Shown here piece after piece: positions 18,744 to 28,836 of a stretch of DNA of 64,000 nucleotides (position 1 is the stretch's first letter; every line of letters starts with the position of its first letter). The position numbers were made by a program, and so were the translations under genes. Source of the stretch: Nitrospirillum iridis (GTDB lineage: Bacteria > Pseudomonadota > Alphaproteobacteria > Azospirillales > Azospirillaceae). The notes beneath the pieces are model-generated. The model searched no databases. It had not been told where the DNA came from and was given only the letters and a program-made list of their open reading frames with translations. The DNA lies in NCBI RefSeq assembly GCF_014205765.1, contig NZ_JACIIZ010000006.1:345081-409080 (forward strand), in the 5' to 3' direction.

Positions 18744-21065
18744 CTACGCGGTGGGCGCCATGAGGGCGCCCAGCACGGCCTGACCCAGCGCCAGGCCGCC
18801 GTCGTTGGCGGGGACTTGGCGGTGTGTCACCGGCCGGCAGCCAATGCCCCGCAAACGGGACTGGAGTTCGCCCAGGATGATGGCGTTCTGCAGGACACCG
18901 CCCGACAGCGCCACCACCGTTCCCTGGCTGGCGCCGACACGCGCCACCGCCGCGACCAGCGCCTCGGCGACCCCCAGGTGAAACCGGGCGGCGATACGCC
19001 CAGGCGATTCCCCGGTGGCAAGGTCGGCCAGCAGCGCCCGCCACATCGGGGCCCAGCCCATGACCACGGGATCGCCGCCGCCCAGCGCCACCGGATAGGG
19101 CTGCACCCCGCCGAGGTGGGGCCGCGCCAGCGCCTCCAGCGCCATGGCGGCCTGGGCCTCATGCCCGATGCGGGCGGGGTGGACGCCCAGCGCCGCCGCG
19201 ACGGCATCGAACAGCCGCCCGGCTGAGGAGCAGGGCGGCGTGTTGGTGCCGGTTTCAAGCATGCGCTCCAGCAAGGCCACCGGCGCGCCGGGCGGCAAAT
19301 GGGCCAGAACCGCGCCGGCATGATCGCGCCAGGCGGCGCCAAAGGCATGCCGCAACTGGGCCACCAGGTTGCGCCACGGCTCGCGCATCGCGGCCGCACC
19401 GCCGGCTAGGGCGACGGGCGCGATATGGCCAACGCGGGCAACGCCGCGATAGCCGCCCTGCAAAATTTCGCCCCCCCAGAGCGTTCCGTCGGCGCCCAGG
19501 CCCAGCCCGTCCAGCACCAGGCCGAAGGCGCCCTCTCCGCCCTCCGCCAGCCCGATACCGGCGTCGGCCAGGCAGGCGGCCATATGGGCGTGGTGGTGGC
19601 CCACGCGCACCAGCCGGGCGCCGCATTCCCGCGCCAGCGCAGCACCCAGCGTGGTCGAGAGATAGTCGGGATGGGCATCGACCGCGACCACCGCCGGCGT
19701 GAAATCGAACAGGTCGCGATAGAGGCGCAGCATGGCCCGGTAGTCGTCCAGGGCGGCCGCGTCCTCCAAATCACCGATGTGCTGGGACAGGATGGCCTGC
19801 CCCTCCCGCATCAGGCAGAACGTCGCCTTCAGCTCGCCACCCATGGCCAGGGTCGGCGGCAGGCCCTCAAAGCCCGACGGCAGGGGCAGCGGCACCGGCG
19901 CGTAGCCCCGGGCCCGCCGCAGGATGACGGGCGCGCCAGCGCTGGTGGTGACGACGCTGTCGTCCAGCCGGTTCAGGATGGCGCGGTCGTGCATCAGCCA
20001 GGCGTCGGCCAGCCCGGCCAGACGGTCCCGCGCGTCCCCGTTGGCCGTCACCTGCGGCTCATCCGACCGGTTGCCGGAGGTCATGACCAGGGGGCCGTCC
20101 AATCGGGCCATCAGCAGATGGTGCAACGGCGTGTAGGGCAGCATGAAGCCGAGATGGTCCTGGTCCGGCGCCAGACCGTCCGGCAAGGGCGCGCCGTCGG
20201 GCCGGCGGGGCAGCAGCACGATGGGGGCGGCGGGCGAAGTCAGCAGATCGCGGGCCGCCGCATCCAGCCGGCAATAGCGCCCGACCTCCTCCACGCTACG
20301 GGCCATCAGGGCGAAGGGCTTGGCATCGCGCGCCTTGCGGCGGCGCAATTCCATCACCGCGCCGGCGTTGGCCGCGTCACAGGCCAGGTGGAAACCGCCG
20401 ATGCCCTTGAGGGCGACGATGCCACCGGCGCGCAACAGCGCCGCCGCCGCGTCCAGCGGGTCCGTCCCCGCGTCGGGCGCGGGCTCCAGCCACAGCCGGG
20501 GGCCGCAGGCGGGGCAGGCCGTCGGCTGGGCATGGAAGCGGCGGTCGGCGGGGTCGGCGTATTCCGCCGCGCACGCCGGGCACATCGGGAAGGCGGCCAT
20601 GGCCGTGTTGGCCCGGTCATAGGGAATGGCGCTGACGATGGACAGCCGGGGGCCGCAATGGGTGCAGTTGCCGAAGGCGTAACCGTGGCGCCGGTCGGCG
20701 GGATCGAACAGCTCCGCCTGGCAGGCGGGACAGGTGGCGGCGTCCGGCACGACGCCCGTCCGCACCCGGCCGGCGGCGCTGGCCGTGATGGTGAAGCCGC
20801 CGGGCGCCGGGCCGTCATGGGGGGCGGCCTCCATGCCGTCGACGCGCGCCAAGGGCGGCGCCTCACGCCACAGCCGTGCCTGAAAGCCGTCCAGCGTGGC
20901 CGCGTCCCCCCAGACGTGGATGACCACGCCCTCGCCGTCGTTGGCGACGCTGCCGGCCAGGTTCAGCGCCTGGGCCAGGCGCCAGACATGGGGCCGGAAG
21001 CCCACCCCCTGGACCAGCCCGCGCACGCGGATGCGTCGGCCCACCCAGGCGTCGGCGGCCGTCAT
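18744..21065 (-). CDS. hypF: Carbamoyltransferase HypF (hydrogenase CN ligand synthesis)
   Basis: 773-residue maturation enzyme that uses carbamoyl phosphate and ATP to carbamoylate HypE for making the cyanide ligands of the [NiFe] centre. Domains in order: acylphosphatase (about 5-95, RVRGLVQGVGFRPHVWRLA), two zinc-finger motifs (CPACQ...CTHCG and CPACA...CPACG, about 108-190), YrdC-like (about 200-385) and Kae1-like (about 400-770 with VGHHHAHMAAC and VVALSGGVLQN). The ATG at 21065 shares one base with the hupV stop (TGATG); a TTG one codon earlier is less likely. Last gene of the hydrogenase block. Confidence 0.96.
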   Translation of the reverse strand: MTAADAWVGRRIRVRGLVQGVGFRPHVWRLAQALNLAGSVANDGEGVVIHVWGDAATLDGFQARLWREAPPLARVDGMEAAPHDGPAPGGFTITASAAGRVRTGVVPDAATCPACQAELFDPADRRHGYAFGNCTHCGPRLSIVSAIPYDRANTAMAAFPMCPACAAEYADPADRRFHAQPTACPACGPRLWLEPAPDAGTDPLDAAAALLRAGGIVALKGIGGFHLACDAANAGAVMELRRRKARDAKPFALMARSVEEVGRYCRLDAAARDLLTSPAAPIVLLPRRPDGAPLPDGLAPDQDHLGFMLPYTPLHHLLMARLDGPLVMTSGNRSDEPQVTANGDARDRLAGLADAWLMHDRAILNRLDDSVVTTSAGAPVILRRARGYAPVPLPLPSGFEGLPPTLAMGGELKATFCLMREGQAILSQHIGDLEDAAALDDYRAMLRLYRDLFDFTPAVVAVDAHPDYLSTTLGAALARECGARLVRVGHHHAHMAACLADAGIGLAEGGEGAFGLVLDGLGLGADGTLWGGEILQGGYRGVARVGHIAPVALAGGAAAMREPWRNLVAQLRHAFGAAWRDHAGAVLAHLPPGAPVALLERMLETGTNTPPCSSAGRLFDAVAAALGVHPARIGHEAQAAMALEALARPHLGGVQPYPVALGGGDPVVMGWAPMWRALLADLATGESPGRIAARFHLGVAEALVAAVARVGASQGTVVALSGGVLQNAIILGELQSRLRGIGCRPVTHRQVPANDGGLALGQAVLGALMAPTA

Positions 21066-22519
21066 CAATGCACCGTGCAGACCATGCAGGGATCAAAGGA
21101 GCGGACGATGTGCTGCACGGCCACCGGCTCGGTCTCGCCCTCACGGACGGGCGCGCCGCGCAGCGCTTGCTCCAGCGGCCCCGGCACACCGGCGGCATCG
21201 CGCGGGGAGAAGTTCCAGGTGGTGGGGGCGATGATCTGGTAGTTGGCGATGCGGCCTCCCTGAAGGCTCACCCAGTGGCCCAGCGATCCCCGGGCCGCCT
21301 CCGTCAGGCCGGCGCCCTCCCCCACCGCCGGCAAGGGCGTGTGGTCGATGAACGGGGCCCCTGGGTCGAGGACCCGCAGCCAGCGTTCCATGGCCAGGGT
21401 GACCAATGCCACCTCCAGCAGCCGCGCCACCACCCGCGCCTCCACCGTCGCCCCGTCCAGCACCACCAGATCGCGTGCCAGCGGATGGCCGGCGACCAGC
21501 TGGCGCGACAGGGCGCCCACCTCCGCCACCTCCCCCTCCAGGCGGGGCGCCTTGCACCAGGAGTAGGCGTCCTCGCGCATGGCGTCCGGCGGCGCCCCCG
21601 GCTCACGCGGCGATCGCGGCGCGCCGTCCGGGGCGGGGCGATACCAGGCGTGGCTGACATCCTCGGCGATGCGGTCCACGGGCAGCGCACCGGCGACACG
21701 GTTCCGGAACACCCCGCGCGGAAACAAGGGTCCCTCGGCCAACGGGTAGGCGCCATAGCTCATGTGCCGCAGGTCCGTCCGGCCCAGGCGGTTGAGGCCC
21801 AGCGCCTGGGACAGGGTGACGAAGCGGGCGAAGTCCCCCCGGCCGGCCCGCGCCCCCGCCCAGGCCAACAGGGCGTCGCGGGTGGACAGGGCGGCCACCG
21901 CCTCCAGCGTGTCGGCGAACAGGGTGCGTTCCAGAAAGCGGCGGAACCCGGCCAGCAGGGCGCCCAGCCGCGCCAGCTCCGCCCGCGAGACGGCCCGGGT
22001 CGATCCGCCGGGCTGCACCGCCAGGGTGTGGGGCCACTTGCCGGCCAGGATGCCCAGCAGGTTCATCAACTCCGCCCGGGCGGGCAGCACCTCCCGCGCC
22101 GCGTCGCCCTTCACCGCCGTGAACCGCTCGGCCATGTCGGCATGCCAAGGTTCCGCCGCGTAGGCCGGGCGGGCGAAGTCGGGCATGAAGAACAGGTAGA
22201 AATGGGTCAGGTGGTCGGCGACGTTCTCCACCGCGTGGATCAGGTTCACGGCCAAGGTGCCGTTGGCCGCCTGCGGCACCGGGCCGGTCGCCGCCAGCGC
22301 CCGCGCCGCCGCCACCGATTGCGAGACGGAGCAGATGCCGCAGATGCGCGGGGCGTAGACCAGCGCGTCCAGCGCCGGCTTGCCCACCAGCATGGCCTCG
22401 AACCCGCGATAGAGCGGAGAGACGACGCGGGCGTCGGCGACCATGCCGTCGCTGATGTCGAGACGCACCTCCAGGTCACCTTCGACCCGGTTGAAGGGAC
22501 CGACGATCAGGCGGCTCAT
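21065..22519 (-). CDS. hupV: Regulatory (H2-sensing) hydrogenase large subunit
   Basis: Large subunit of a group 2b sensory [NiFe]-hydrogenase. 484 residues. N-terminal nickel ligands are in RICGICSVS and C-terminal ones in DPCMVC. The protein ends right after DPCMVCTVH, so it lacks the C-terminal peptide that is cleaved in catalytic enzymes, a hallmark of HupV/HoxC sensors. It overlaps hupU by ATGA and hypF by one base. It is expected to form HupUV and signal through HupT. Confidence 0.94.
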   Translation of the reverse strand: MSRLIVGPFNRVEGDLEVRLDISDGMVADARVVSPLYRGFEAMLVGKPALDALVYAPRICGICSVSQSVAAARALAATGPVPQAANGTLAVNLIHAVENVADHLTHFYLFFMPDFARPAYAAEPWHADMAERFTAVKGDAAREVLPARAELMNLLGILAGKWPHTLAVQPGGSTRAVSRAELARLGALLAGFRRFLERTLFADTLEAVAALSTRDALLAWAGARAGRGDFARFVTLSQALGLNRLGRTDLRHMSYGAYPLAEGPLFPRGVFRNRVAGALPVDRIAEDVSHAWYRPAPDGAPRSPREPGAPPDAMREDAYSWCKAPRLEGEVAEVGALSRQLVAGHPLARDLVVLDGATVEARVVARLLEVALVTLAMERWLRVLDPGAPFIDHTPLPAVGEGAGLTEAARGSLGHWVSLQGGRIANYQIIAPTTWNFSPRDAAGVPGPLEQALRGAPVREGETEPVAVQHIVRSFDPCMVCTVH

Positions 22520-23541
22520 GCGCTGTCCTTGCGCTTGTCATGGGGAAGGACGACCGGCGACGGCCGCGCCGCGTTGTCGCGCAGCCGCTTGGGCGTCGCC
22601 GCCTTGGACAGGGACGCCAGGGCCACGAACCAGGCCTTGGGCATGTCCGTTGGCAGGCCGATGGGGATGCCCGCCACCTTGGGCGTGACGGCGAAGGCGT
22701 GGCCTGGCTCCTCAAAACCCGGTGCCGTGCAATTGATGCACGCGTAGTTGCCGTCCAGGCAGGAGCCGCCACCGTTCCACGGCCGGATGTTGCAATCCGC
22801 CCGCGCCTGCGTCCCCTTGCAGCCCAGATTCTCCATCATGCAGCCCAGGTCGCCCGGCTGCTCCGCGCTGGCCTTGAACTCATAGAATTCGTTGCGGGCG
22901 CAACCGTGGTGGACCAGATGGGCGGTATAGGCCAGCGGCCGCTCCCACTCATCCAGGTCGCCGGGCGTCAGCATGCCGGCACCGATCTGCAGCAGTGTGT
23001 CGGTGAACCAGCCGGGATGGATGGGGCAGCCGGCGATGTTGATGACCGGCAGGCCCTTGGCCGACCGGAACCCGGCCCCCAGCAGGCCGCCGGCGCGGGT
23101 GCCGTCATAGGCCAGGCCGCAGGCCTCCACCTCATTGCCACCGGCGGCGGTGACGCCGCCAAAGGCGGCACAGCTGCCCACGGCGACGACATAGCCGGCC
23201 CGGCGCGCGAGGGCGGCGATCCAGTCGCGCATGGGCTTGCCCGTCCCCGCCATCAGGTGGAAGCGGCCGGTGCCGCCCGGCCCGTTGATGACCGAGCCTT
23301 CCAGGCACAGGATGTCCACCGGCTGTTCCCCCGCCGCCACGGCCTCCAGGATGGCGCGGGCCTCCCCGCCCGTCGCCTCGCTGAGGGAGGGATGCCACAG
23401 CAGTTCCACATTGGCCGCCGCCAGCGCCGTCAACAGATCCGGCTTCTCCGCCCCCAGCAGGGACAGGGTGCAGCCGCCGCAGCCGCCGGACTGCAACCAC
23501 AGCAGCCGCAGCGGGCGGGCCGGTTCAGACGCCGCGGTCAT
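22516..23541 (-). CDS. hupU: Regulatory (H2-sensing) hydrogenase small subunit
   Basis: Iron-sulfur subunit of the cytoplasmic H2 sensor. 341 residues with no Tat signal, unlike HupS. The proximal cluster motif LQSGGCGGCTLSLL is at about residues 15-28, with later cysteines in CAAFGG, IAGCPIHPGW and the C-terminal NYACINCTAPGFEEPG. The start lies inside the end of hupT (17-base overlap), so translation is probably coupled. The C-terminal tail after the last cysteine motif is basic and possibly used for contact with HupT (inference). Confidence 0.94.
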   Translation of the reverse strand: MTAASEPARPLRLLWLQSGGCGGCTLSLLGAEKPDLLTALAAANVELLWHPSLSEATGGEARAILEAVAAGEQPVDILCLEGSVINGPGGTGRFHLMAGTGKPMRDWIAALARRAGYVVAVGSCAAFGGVTAAGGNEVEACGLAYDGTRAGGLLGAGFRSAKGLPVINIAGCPIHPGWFTDTLLQIGAGMLTPGDLDEWERPLAYTAHLVHHGCARNEFYEFKASAEQPGDLGCMMENLGCKGTQARADCNIRPWNGGGSCLDGNYACINCTAPGFEEPGHAFAVTPKVAGIPIGLPTDMPKAWFVALASLSKAATPKRLRDNAARPSPVVLPHDKRKDSA

Positions 23542-24859
23542 CGGCCGGCACCTTCAGGGTGAAGACGGCGCCCCCGCCGTCCGCGTTGGCATAGCTCAGG
23601 CTGCCGCCCAGTTTTTCCGCCATGTTGTAACTGACATACAGGCCCAGGCCCGTGCCGGTGCCGATGGGCTTGGTGGTGAAGAAGGGCTCGAAGATCTTGT
23701 CCTGGTTTTCAGGCGGAACGCCCGGGCCGTTGTCCGCGACCGACAGGACGATCCAGTTGTCCTGCTCCCCCGCTTTGATCCGGATCAGGGCGCCATCGCG
23801 GCCGTCCACGGCGTCCACCGCGTTCTGCACCAGATTGACCAGGATCTGGTGCAGCTGGCCCTTACGGCCCACCATCTCCAGCTGCGGGGGCAGGTCCAGG
23901 CGCACCTCCGGCTTGGTGCGCTGGGTCTTGATCACCCAGTCGGCGGCGGTGTGGACCAGGCGGACCAGATTGAACGCCTCCGGCTCCTCGCGCTGGTTGG
24001 AGGAGAAGCGGCGCAGGTCCTGCACGATGTCGCGCACCCGCTCCGCCCCCTCCAGGGTGCCATCGACCAGGGGGCCGATGTCGGCCAGCACCTTGTCGAT
24101 GCGCAGGCTGTCGCGCAGGGCCGCCAGCTCCGCCCGCGGCGTGCCGGCGTCAACGGCGGCCAGATAGCCGGTGATGGCGGCGCCATAGCGCTTCAGCGCG
24201 TACATGTTGCCGAAGACGAAGCTGATGGGGTTGTTGAGTTCGTGCGCCACGCCGGCCACCAGCCGGCCCAGCGCCGCCATCTTTTCCGAGGTCAGCAATT
24301 GCTGCTGGGTCTGGCGCAGGCGCTGATGGGCCTTGTCCAGTTCCCGATAGGCCCGCAGCAGCTCCCCCACCGGGCGGCCGGCCAGGACCATGCCGGCGAA
24401 GCGGCCGCGCCCATCCCGGCGGGGCGCCCCGTTGACGGACACCGCCGCCCGCTGGCCATCGGCCGCCAGCAGCTGCCAGCCCTTGTCCTCGATGGCCCGG
24501 CCCTCGGCCAGGCAGGCCCGGATGTCCGCGTGATCGGCGGGGTCGAACAGATCCAGCAGGGGGCCCCCCAGCAACGCGCCCTCCTCCCGTCCCAAGGCGG
24601 CCGTCAGCGCCGCGTTGACCCGCAGCACCGCGCCGTCGGCATCGCAGACGATCAGCACGTCGTTCATGGCGCCGAGGACGGAGTGCATGAAGTCGCGCGC
24701 TTGCTGCAGGCGCTGGTTCTGTTCCTCCAGCGCCACCTGCGAGGCGACGAGATCGCTGTAGACCACGTCCATGCGCCGGATGACATCGATCCACAGCTGC
24801 TCGCCCTCGCCGTCCGCGTCGGGCGATGGCAGGTCGGCAAGGGGATCGTGGTTGCCCAT
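23525..24859 (-). CDS. hupT: Sensor histidine kinase of the H2-sensing relay
   Basis: 444-residue soluble kinase. A PAS domain (about residues 60-170) precedes the H-box [19 protein letters not shown] with the phospho-accepting His. The ATP-binding domain carries [12 protein letters not shown] (N box), [11 protein letters not shown] (G1) and [11 protein letters not shown] (G2). No membrane helices, consistent with contact with cytoplasmic HupUV. In Rhodobacter and Ralstonia homologues the kinase acts on HupR/HoxA and is controlled by the sensor hydrogenase. It starts three bases after hupR. Confidence 0.93.
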   Translation of the reverse strand: MGNHDPLADLPSPDADGEGEQLWIDVIRRMDVVYSDLVASQVALEEQNQRLQQARDFMHSVLGAMNDVLIVCDADGAVLRVNAALTAALGREEGALLGGPLLDLFDPADHADIRACLAEGRAIEDKGWQLLAADGQRAAVSVNGAPRRDGRGRFAGMVLAGRPVGELLRAYRELDKAHQRLRQTQQQLLTSEKMAALGRLVAGVAHELNNPISFVFGNMYALKRYGAAITGYLAAVDAGTPRAELAALRDSLRIDKVLADIGPLVDGTLEGAERVRDIVQDLRRFSSNQREEPEAFNLVRLVHTAADWVIKTQRTKPEVRLDLPPQLEMVGRKGQLHQILVNLVQNAVDAVDGRDGALIRIKAGEQDNWIVLSVADNGPGVPPENQDKIFEPFFTTKPIGTGTGLGLYVSYNMAEKLGGSLSYANADGGGAVFTLKVPADDRGV

Positions 24860-24862
24860 GGC

Positions 24863-26377
24863 TCAGGTCCCCGCCGCGCGCTTGGACGCCAAAGCCGGCG
24901 CCAGGGGGTGGACGTTCTCCAGCCCATACCGTTCCAGCTTGGCGCGCAACCCCACCCGCGACAGGCCCAGTTCCCGCGCCGCCTGGCTCTTGTTCCAGCG
25001 GTGGCGGATCAGCGTCTCGCGGATGATGCGCGCCTCCAGGACGCTGACCCGTTCGCGCAGGTCGCCCGCCAGCCCGGCGATGTCGGTGAAGTCGTCCTCG
25101 CGCGCGGAGGCACAAACCGGCTCGGCCCGCAGGATATGGGGGGACAGCAGGTCAGCCTCCAGCCGCCGGCCCTCGGCCCCCCGCACCACCAGGCGCTGCA
25201 CCTCGTTCTGCAGCTCGCGGACATTGCCGGGCCAGTCGTAGCGGGCCAGGCACTCCAGCGCCTCCGGCGAAATGCCGGGCACGCGCTTGCCCATCTGCGC
25301 CGTGGCCCGGTCCAGCAGGACCTCCACCAGCAGGGGCAGGTCGCCCTTGCGGTCCTTCAGGTCGGGCAGGCGGATGATCATGCCGGCCAGACGATAGAAC
25401 AGGTCGGCGCGGAAGCGCTTGGCCCGCACCTCCTCCTCCAGGTCCTTGTTGGTGGCGGCGATCACGCGCACATCGACCTTGCGCGTGCGGGTGCCGCCCA
25501 GGGGGCGTATCTCCCCTTCCTGCAGCACGCGCAGCAGCTTGACCTGGAAGGCGGGGGAGACCTCGCCGATCTCATCCAGGAAGACGGTGCCGCCATCGGC
25601 GCGCTCGAACAGGCCGACATGGTCCTCAATGGCGCCGGTGAAGGCACCCTTCTTGTGCCCGAAAAGCTCGCTTTCCAGCAGCTCGTCCGGCAGGGCGCCG
25701 CAATTCTCCACCACGAAGGGCTTGTTCCAGCGCAGCGAGCCGTAGTGCAGGGCACGCGCCGCCAGTTCCTTGCCGGTGCCGGAGGAACCGAACAGCAGGA
25801 CCGGCACGTCGAAGGGCGCCACCTGGGCCAGGCTGTGGCAAACCCCCTCCATGGGGCTGCCCTTGGCGCGGACGATGCCGTCGTCGACGTTATAGGCGCG
25901 GCGCAGCTTCTCCTTGCGTTCCCCCACCATGCGGGAGGCTGTGGCCGGCAGCATCTTCATCTCCACCGCCAGCAGCTCGTTCTGCCGTTGCAGCGCGTAG
26001 AGGCGGCAGGCGCCCTTCAGCGTCAGCAGCAGGTTTTCCGGGTGCCAGGGCTTGGTGATGTACTGGAAGATGCCCGCCTGGTTGATGCCGTCGATGATGT
26101 CATGCGCGTCGGTGTAGCCGGAGATGATCATGCGCACGACTTCGGGCCAGCGTTCCTTGACCTCAGTCAGGAACTCAACGCCCGTCCGTTCCGGCATGCG
26201 CTGGTCGCACAGCACCACCTGGACCAGGTTGTCGGCCAGCCGCCGCTCGGCCTCGAAGGTGCTGGCGGCGGTCAGCACCTCGAAGTCCTCCTCCAGGATA
26301 CGCCGCAATGATTCCAGGGAGCGCAGCTCGTCATCCACGATCAGGATGGTCGGCAGGTTGGGGGAAGGGTCGGCCAT
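24863..26377 (-). CDS. hupR: NtrC-family response regulator HupR/HoxA
   Basis: 504-residue activator of hydrogenase genes. Receiver domain about 8-125 with the phosphorylatable Asp in [16 protein letters not shown]+ domain about 165-400 with Walker A GSSGTGKE, intact sigma-54 contact motif [12 protein letters not shown], and Walker [11 protein letters not shown]; Fis-type C-terminal HTH ending [29 protein letters not shown] precedes the ATG. The intact GAFTGA together with the sigma-54-type site upstream of hupS supports sigma-54-dependent activation, as in HoxA and unlike Rhodobacter capsulatus HupR, reported to work without sigma-54. Confidence 0.95.
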   Translation of the reverse strand: MADPSPNLPTILIVDDELRSLESLRRILEEDFEVLTAASTFEAERRLADNLVQVVLCDQRMPERTGVEFLTEVKERWPEVVRMIISGYTDAHDIIDGINQAGIFQYITKPWHPENLLLTLKGACRLYALQRQNELLAVEMKMLPATASRMVGERKEKLRRAYNVDDGIVRAKGSPMEGVCHSLAQVAPFDVPVLLFGSSGTGKELAARALHYGSLRWNKPFVVENCGALPDELLESELFGHKKGAFTGAIEDHVGLFERADGGTVFLDEIGEVSPAFQVKLLRVLQEGEIRPLGGTRTRKVDVRVIAATNKDLEEEVRAKRFRADLFYRLAGMIIRLPDLKDRKGDLPLLVEVLLDRATAQMGKRVPGISPEALECLARYDWPGNVRELQNEVQRLVVRGAEGRRLEADLLSPHILRAEPVCASAREDDFTDIAGLAGDLRERVSVLEARIIRETLIRHRWNKSQAARELGLSRVGLRAKLERYGLENVHPLAPALASKRAAGT

Positions 26378-26389
26378 CGCTCCTCTCCG

Positions 26390-27418
26390 CTAACAGATGC
26401 GCGGAAGTTGTTCACCCGACAGCCAGTCGACCACACGCTGGCCGCCGATGGCCGTCGTCATGCAGACGAACCCGGCCGGTCCCACCGTAACATGACCGAT
26501 CCGCGCCGCGTCACGGCCTTCGACATGGGCGCGCATCACGGCCAGCAGCGTTTCCGCGTCCTCCCCCTCGCAGATGCAGACCAGCTTGCCCTCGTTGGCG
26601 ACGTTGAGGGGGTCCAGGCCCAGCAGTTCGCACGCCGACGCCACCTCCGGCCGCACCGGGATGGCCCGCTCATCCAGCTGCATGCCCAGTCCGGCGGCGC
26701 CGGCTAGCTCGTTCAACGTGGCGGACAGGCCGCCCCGGGTGGGGTCGCGCAAGACCGCGATGCCCGGGACCGCCGCGACCATATCGGCCACCATGCGGTG
26801 CAAGGCGGCACTGTCGGAGCGGATTTCCGTGCCGAACTCAAGGCCCTGCCGCTTGGACAGGATGGCGATGCCGTGGTCGCCAATGGGACCCGACAGCAGG
26901 ATGGCCTGCCCCGCGCGCAGACGGCGCGGGCCGATGTCCACGCCTTCCGGCACCACGCCGACACCGCTGGTGGTGATGAAGACGCCGTCGCCCTTGCCAC
27001 GCTCCACCACCTTGGTGTCGCCCGTCGCCACCGGCACGCCGGCCTCGCGGCAGGCGCGGCCCATGCTGGCGGCGATGCGGTCCAGGTCGGCCAGGGGAAA
27101 GCCTTCCTCGATGATGAAGGCCGCCGTCAGCGCCAGGGGCCGCGCGCCGGCCATGGCCAGGTCGTTCAGCGTGCCGTGCACGGCCAGCGAACCGATATCG
27201 CCGCCGGGGAAGAACAGCGGCGAGATGACGTGGGCGTCCGTCGTCACGGCGATGCGGCCGGACCCGGCGTCGATACGGGTGGCGTCATGCCCCTGGTCCA
27301 GCAGGGGGTTGGCCAGGTGGCGCAGGAAGATGTCGCGGATCAACCGCGCCATGGCCCGGCCGCCGCCGCCATGGCTCATGTCGATGCTGCCGCTGAGATC
27401 GGGGGCCGGGAGGGTCAT
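26390..27418 (-). CDS. hypE: Hydrogenase maturation protein HypE
   Basis: 342-residue ATP-dependent dehydratase that converts the HypF-delivered thiocarbamate on its C-terminal Cys to thiocyanate. It shows the N-terminal SHGGGGRAMARLI motif, the AIR-synthase-like fold segments and the essential terminal sequence PRIC. The ATG at 27418 overlaps the hypD stop (ATGA); the longer open frame upstream lies over hypD and was rejected. Confidence 0.96.
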   Translation of the reverse strand: MTLPAPDLSGSIDMSHGGGGRAMARLIRDIFLRHLANPLLDQGHDATRIDAGSGRIAVTTDAHVISPLFFPGGDIGSLAVHGTLNDLAMAGARPLALTAAFIIEEGFPLADLDRIAASMGRACREAGVPVATGDTKVVERGKGDGVFITTSGVGVVPEGVDIGPRRLRAGQAILLSGPIGDHGIAILSKRQGLEFGTEIRSDSAALHRMVADMVAAVPGIAVLRDPTRGGLSATLNELAGAAGLGMQLDERAIPVRPEVASACELLGLDPLNVANEGKLVCICEGEDAETLLAVMRAHVEGRDAARIGHVTVGPAGFVCMTTAIGGQRVVDWLSGEQLPRIC

Positions 27419-28557
27419 TCGGCGGCCATCTCCGCCAGGGTTTCCAGGCGCCGATAGGTCCAGTAGGCGGCGCACGCCCCTTCGGAGGAAACCATGCAGG
27501 CGCCCATGGGCGTTTCCGGTGTGCACGCCTTGCCGAACAGCTTGCAGTCCTTCGGCTTCTTGACGCCGCGCAGGATGGCGGGGCATTCGCAGGACTTGGT
27601 CTCGCGGCTCTGCTTCTCGCTGAGGGCGAAGCGCTTCTCCGCGTCGAAGGCCGCGTAGTCCGCGCGGATGGCCAGCGCGCTGTCCGGCACGCTGCCCAGG
27701 CCGCGCCATTCAAAGCTGGGCCGCAGCTCAAAGATGCGGGCCACCAGGTCCTGCGCCTTGCGGTTGCCGTCCCGCGTCACCACGCGGGTATACTGGTTCT
27801 CCACCTCCACCCGGCCTTCGTTCACCTGGCGGATCAGCATCAGGACCGACTGCATCACGTCCAGCGGCTCGAAGCCCGCGATGACCACCGGCTTGGCGTA
27901 GCGGGCGGCCAGGAACTCATAGGGGCGGGAGCCGATGACGGCGCTGACGTGCGACGGCCCCAGGAAACCGTCCAGGCGGGCGGCCTGCGCGGGGTCGATC
28001 TCCGGCACCTCCAGGATGTGGCGGATGGCCGGGGGGGTCAGCACGTGGTTGCAGAAGACGGAGAAATTGGCGATGCCCTCCGCCTGGGCCTGGGCGATGG
28101 CGGCGGCGCTGGGCGGGGTCGTCGTCTCAAACCCGATGCCTAAGAAGACCACCTCCCGCCCCGGGTTGGCCCGGGCGATGTCCAGGGCGTCCAGCGTGGA
28201 ATAGACCATGCGGATGTCGGCACCGTCAGCCTTGGCCTTCAGCAGCGACCGCCGCCCCGTGCCCGGCACGCGCAGCATGTCGCCGTAGCTGCACAGGATC
28301 ACGCCATGCCGCTCCGCCAGCTCGATGGCGTCATCCAGGCGCCGCGCCGGCAGGATGCACACGGGACAACCGGGACCATGGACGAAGCGGACGTTGGCCG
28401 GCACCAGATCGTGCACCCCATAGCGGAAGATGGCGTGGGTGTGGCCGCCGCAGAACTCCATGAAGTTGTAATCACGCGCCGGGTCGGCGGCGACGGCGAT
28501 GGCGGCGGCCAGGGTGCGCGCCAGGTCCCGGTCGCGGAATTCGTCGACGTATTTCAT
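27415..28557 (-). CDS. hypD: Hydrogenase maturation protein HypD
   Basis: 380-residue iron-sulfur scaffold that, with HypC, assembles Fe(CN)2CO. Conserved motifs include FMEFCGGHTHAIFRYG near residue 40, GPGCPVC near residue 69, GFETTTPPSA, and C-terminal cysteines in CECPAILRG and KACTPETPMGACMVSSEGAC. The ATG at 28557 overlaps the hypC stop and gives the normal N terminus MKYVDEFRD; longer starts are inside hypC. Confidence 0.96.
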   Translation of the reverse strand: MKYVDEFRDRDLARTLAAAIAVAADPARDYNFMEFCGGHTHAIFRYGVHDLVPANVRFVHGPGCPVCILPARRLDDAIELAERHGVILCSYGDMLRVPGTGRRSLLKAKADGADIRMVYSTLDALDIARANPGREVVFLGIGFETTTPPSAAAIAQAQAEGIANFSVFCNHVLTPPAIRHILEVPEIDPAQAARLDGFLGPSHVSAVIGSRPYEFLAARYAKPVVIAGFEPLDVMQSVLMLIRQVNEGRVEVENQYTRVVTRDGNRKAQDLVARIFELRPSFEWRGLGSVPDSALAIRADYAAFDAEKRFALSEKQSRETKSCECPAILRGVKKPKDCKLFGKACTPETPMGACMVSSEGACAAYWTYRRLETLAEMAAE

Positions 28558-28826
28558 GAGGCTCCTCCCGCCAATCCCGTCGTCTGGGCCATCTCCGCCA
28601 CTTCCGCCTGAAGCAGCCCCGCCTCCGCCATCATGGCCAGGGTGCGGCGCGCCTCCTCCTCGCTGACGCGGTGCAGGGCGTAGCCGACATGCAGCAGCAC
28701 GTAGTCGCCCACCGCCACCGCGTCCAGCAGGGCGACGGAGATCTGCTTGGCGATGCCGCCCACCGACACGCTCGCCATCGCGCCGTCGTGCAGTTCCGTC
28801 ACCAGCGCGGGTATGGCCAGGCACAT
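28554..28826 (-). CDS. hypC: Hydrogenase maturation chaperone HypC
   Basis: 90-residue chaperone with the defining MCLAIPALV start, whose Cys2 carries the Fe(CN)2CO group. GVAKQI-like GIAKQISVALL and GDYVLLHVGYAL follow the family pattern. It partners with HypD and the hydrogenase precursor. Separated from hypB by 10 bases and coupled to hypD by ATGA overlap. Confidence 0.94.
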   Translation of the reverse strand: MCLAIPALVTELHDGAMASVSVGGIAKQISVALLDAVAVGDYVLLHVGYALHRVSEEEARRTLAMMAEAGLLQAEVAEMAQTTGLAGGAS

Positions 28827-28836
28827 GGGATTCCCC

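Noticed and set aside
23231..26311. 1026-codon plus-strand frame opposite hupU, hupT and hupR
   Set aside because: All three minus-strand genes have full catalytic motifs; the antisense frame has none.
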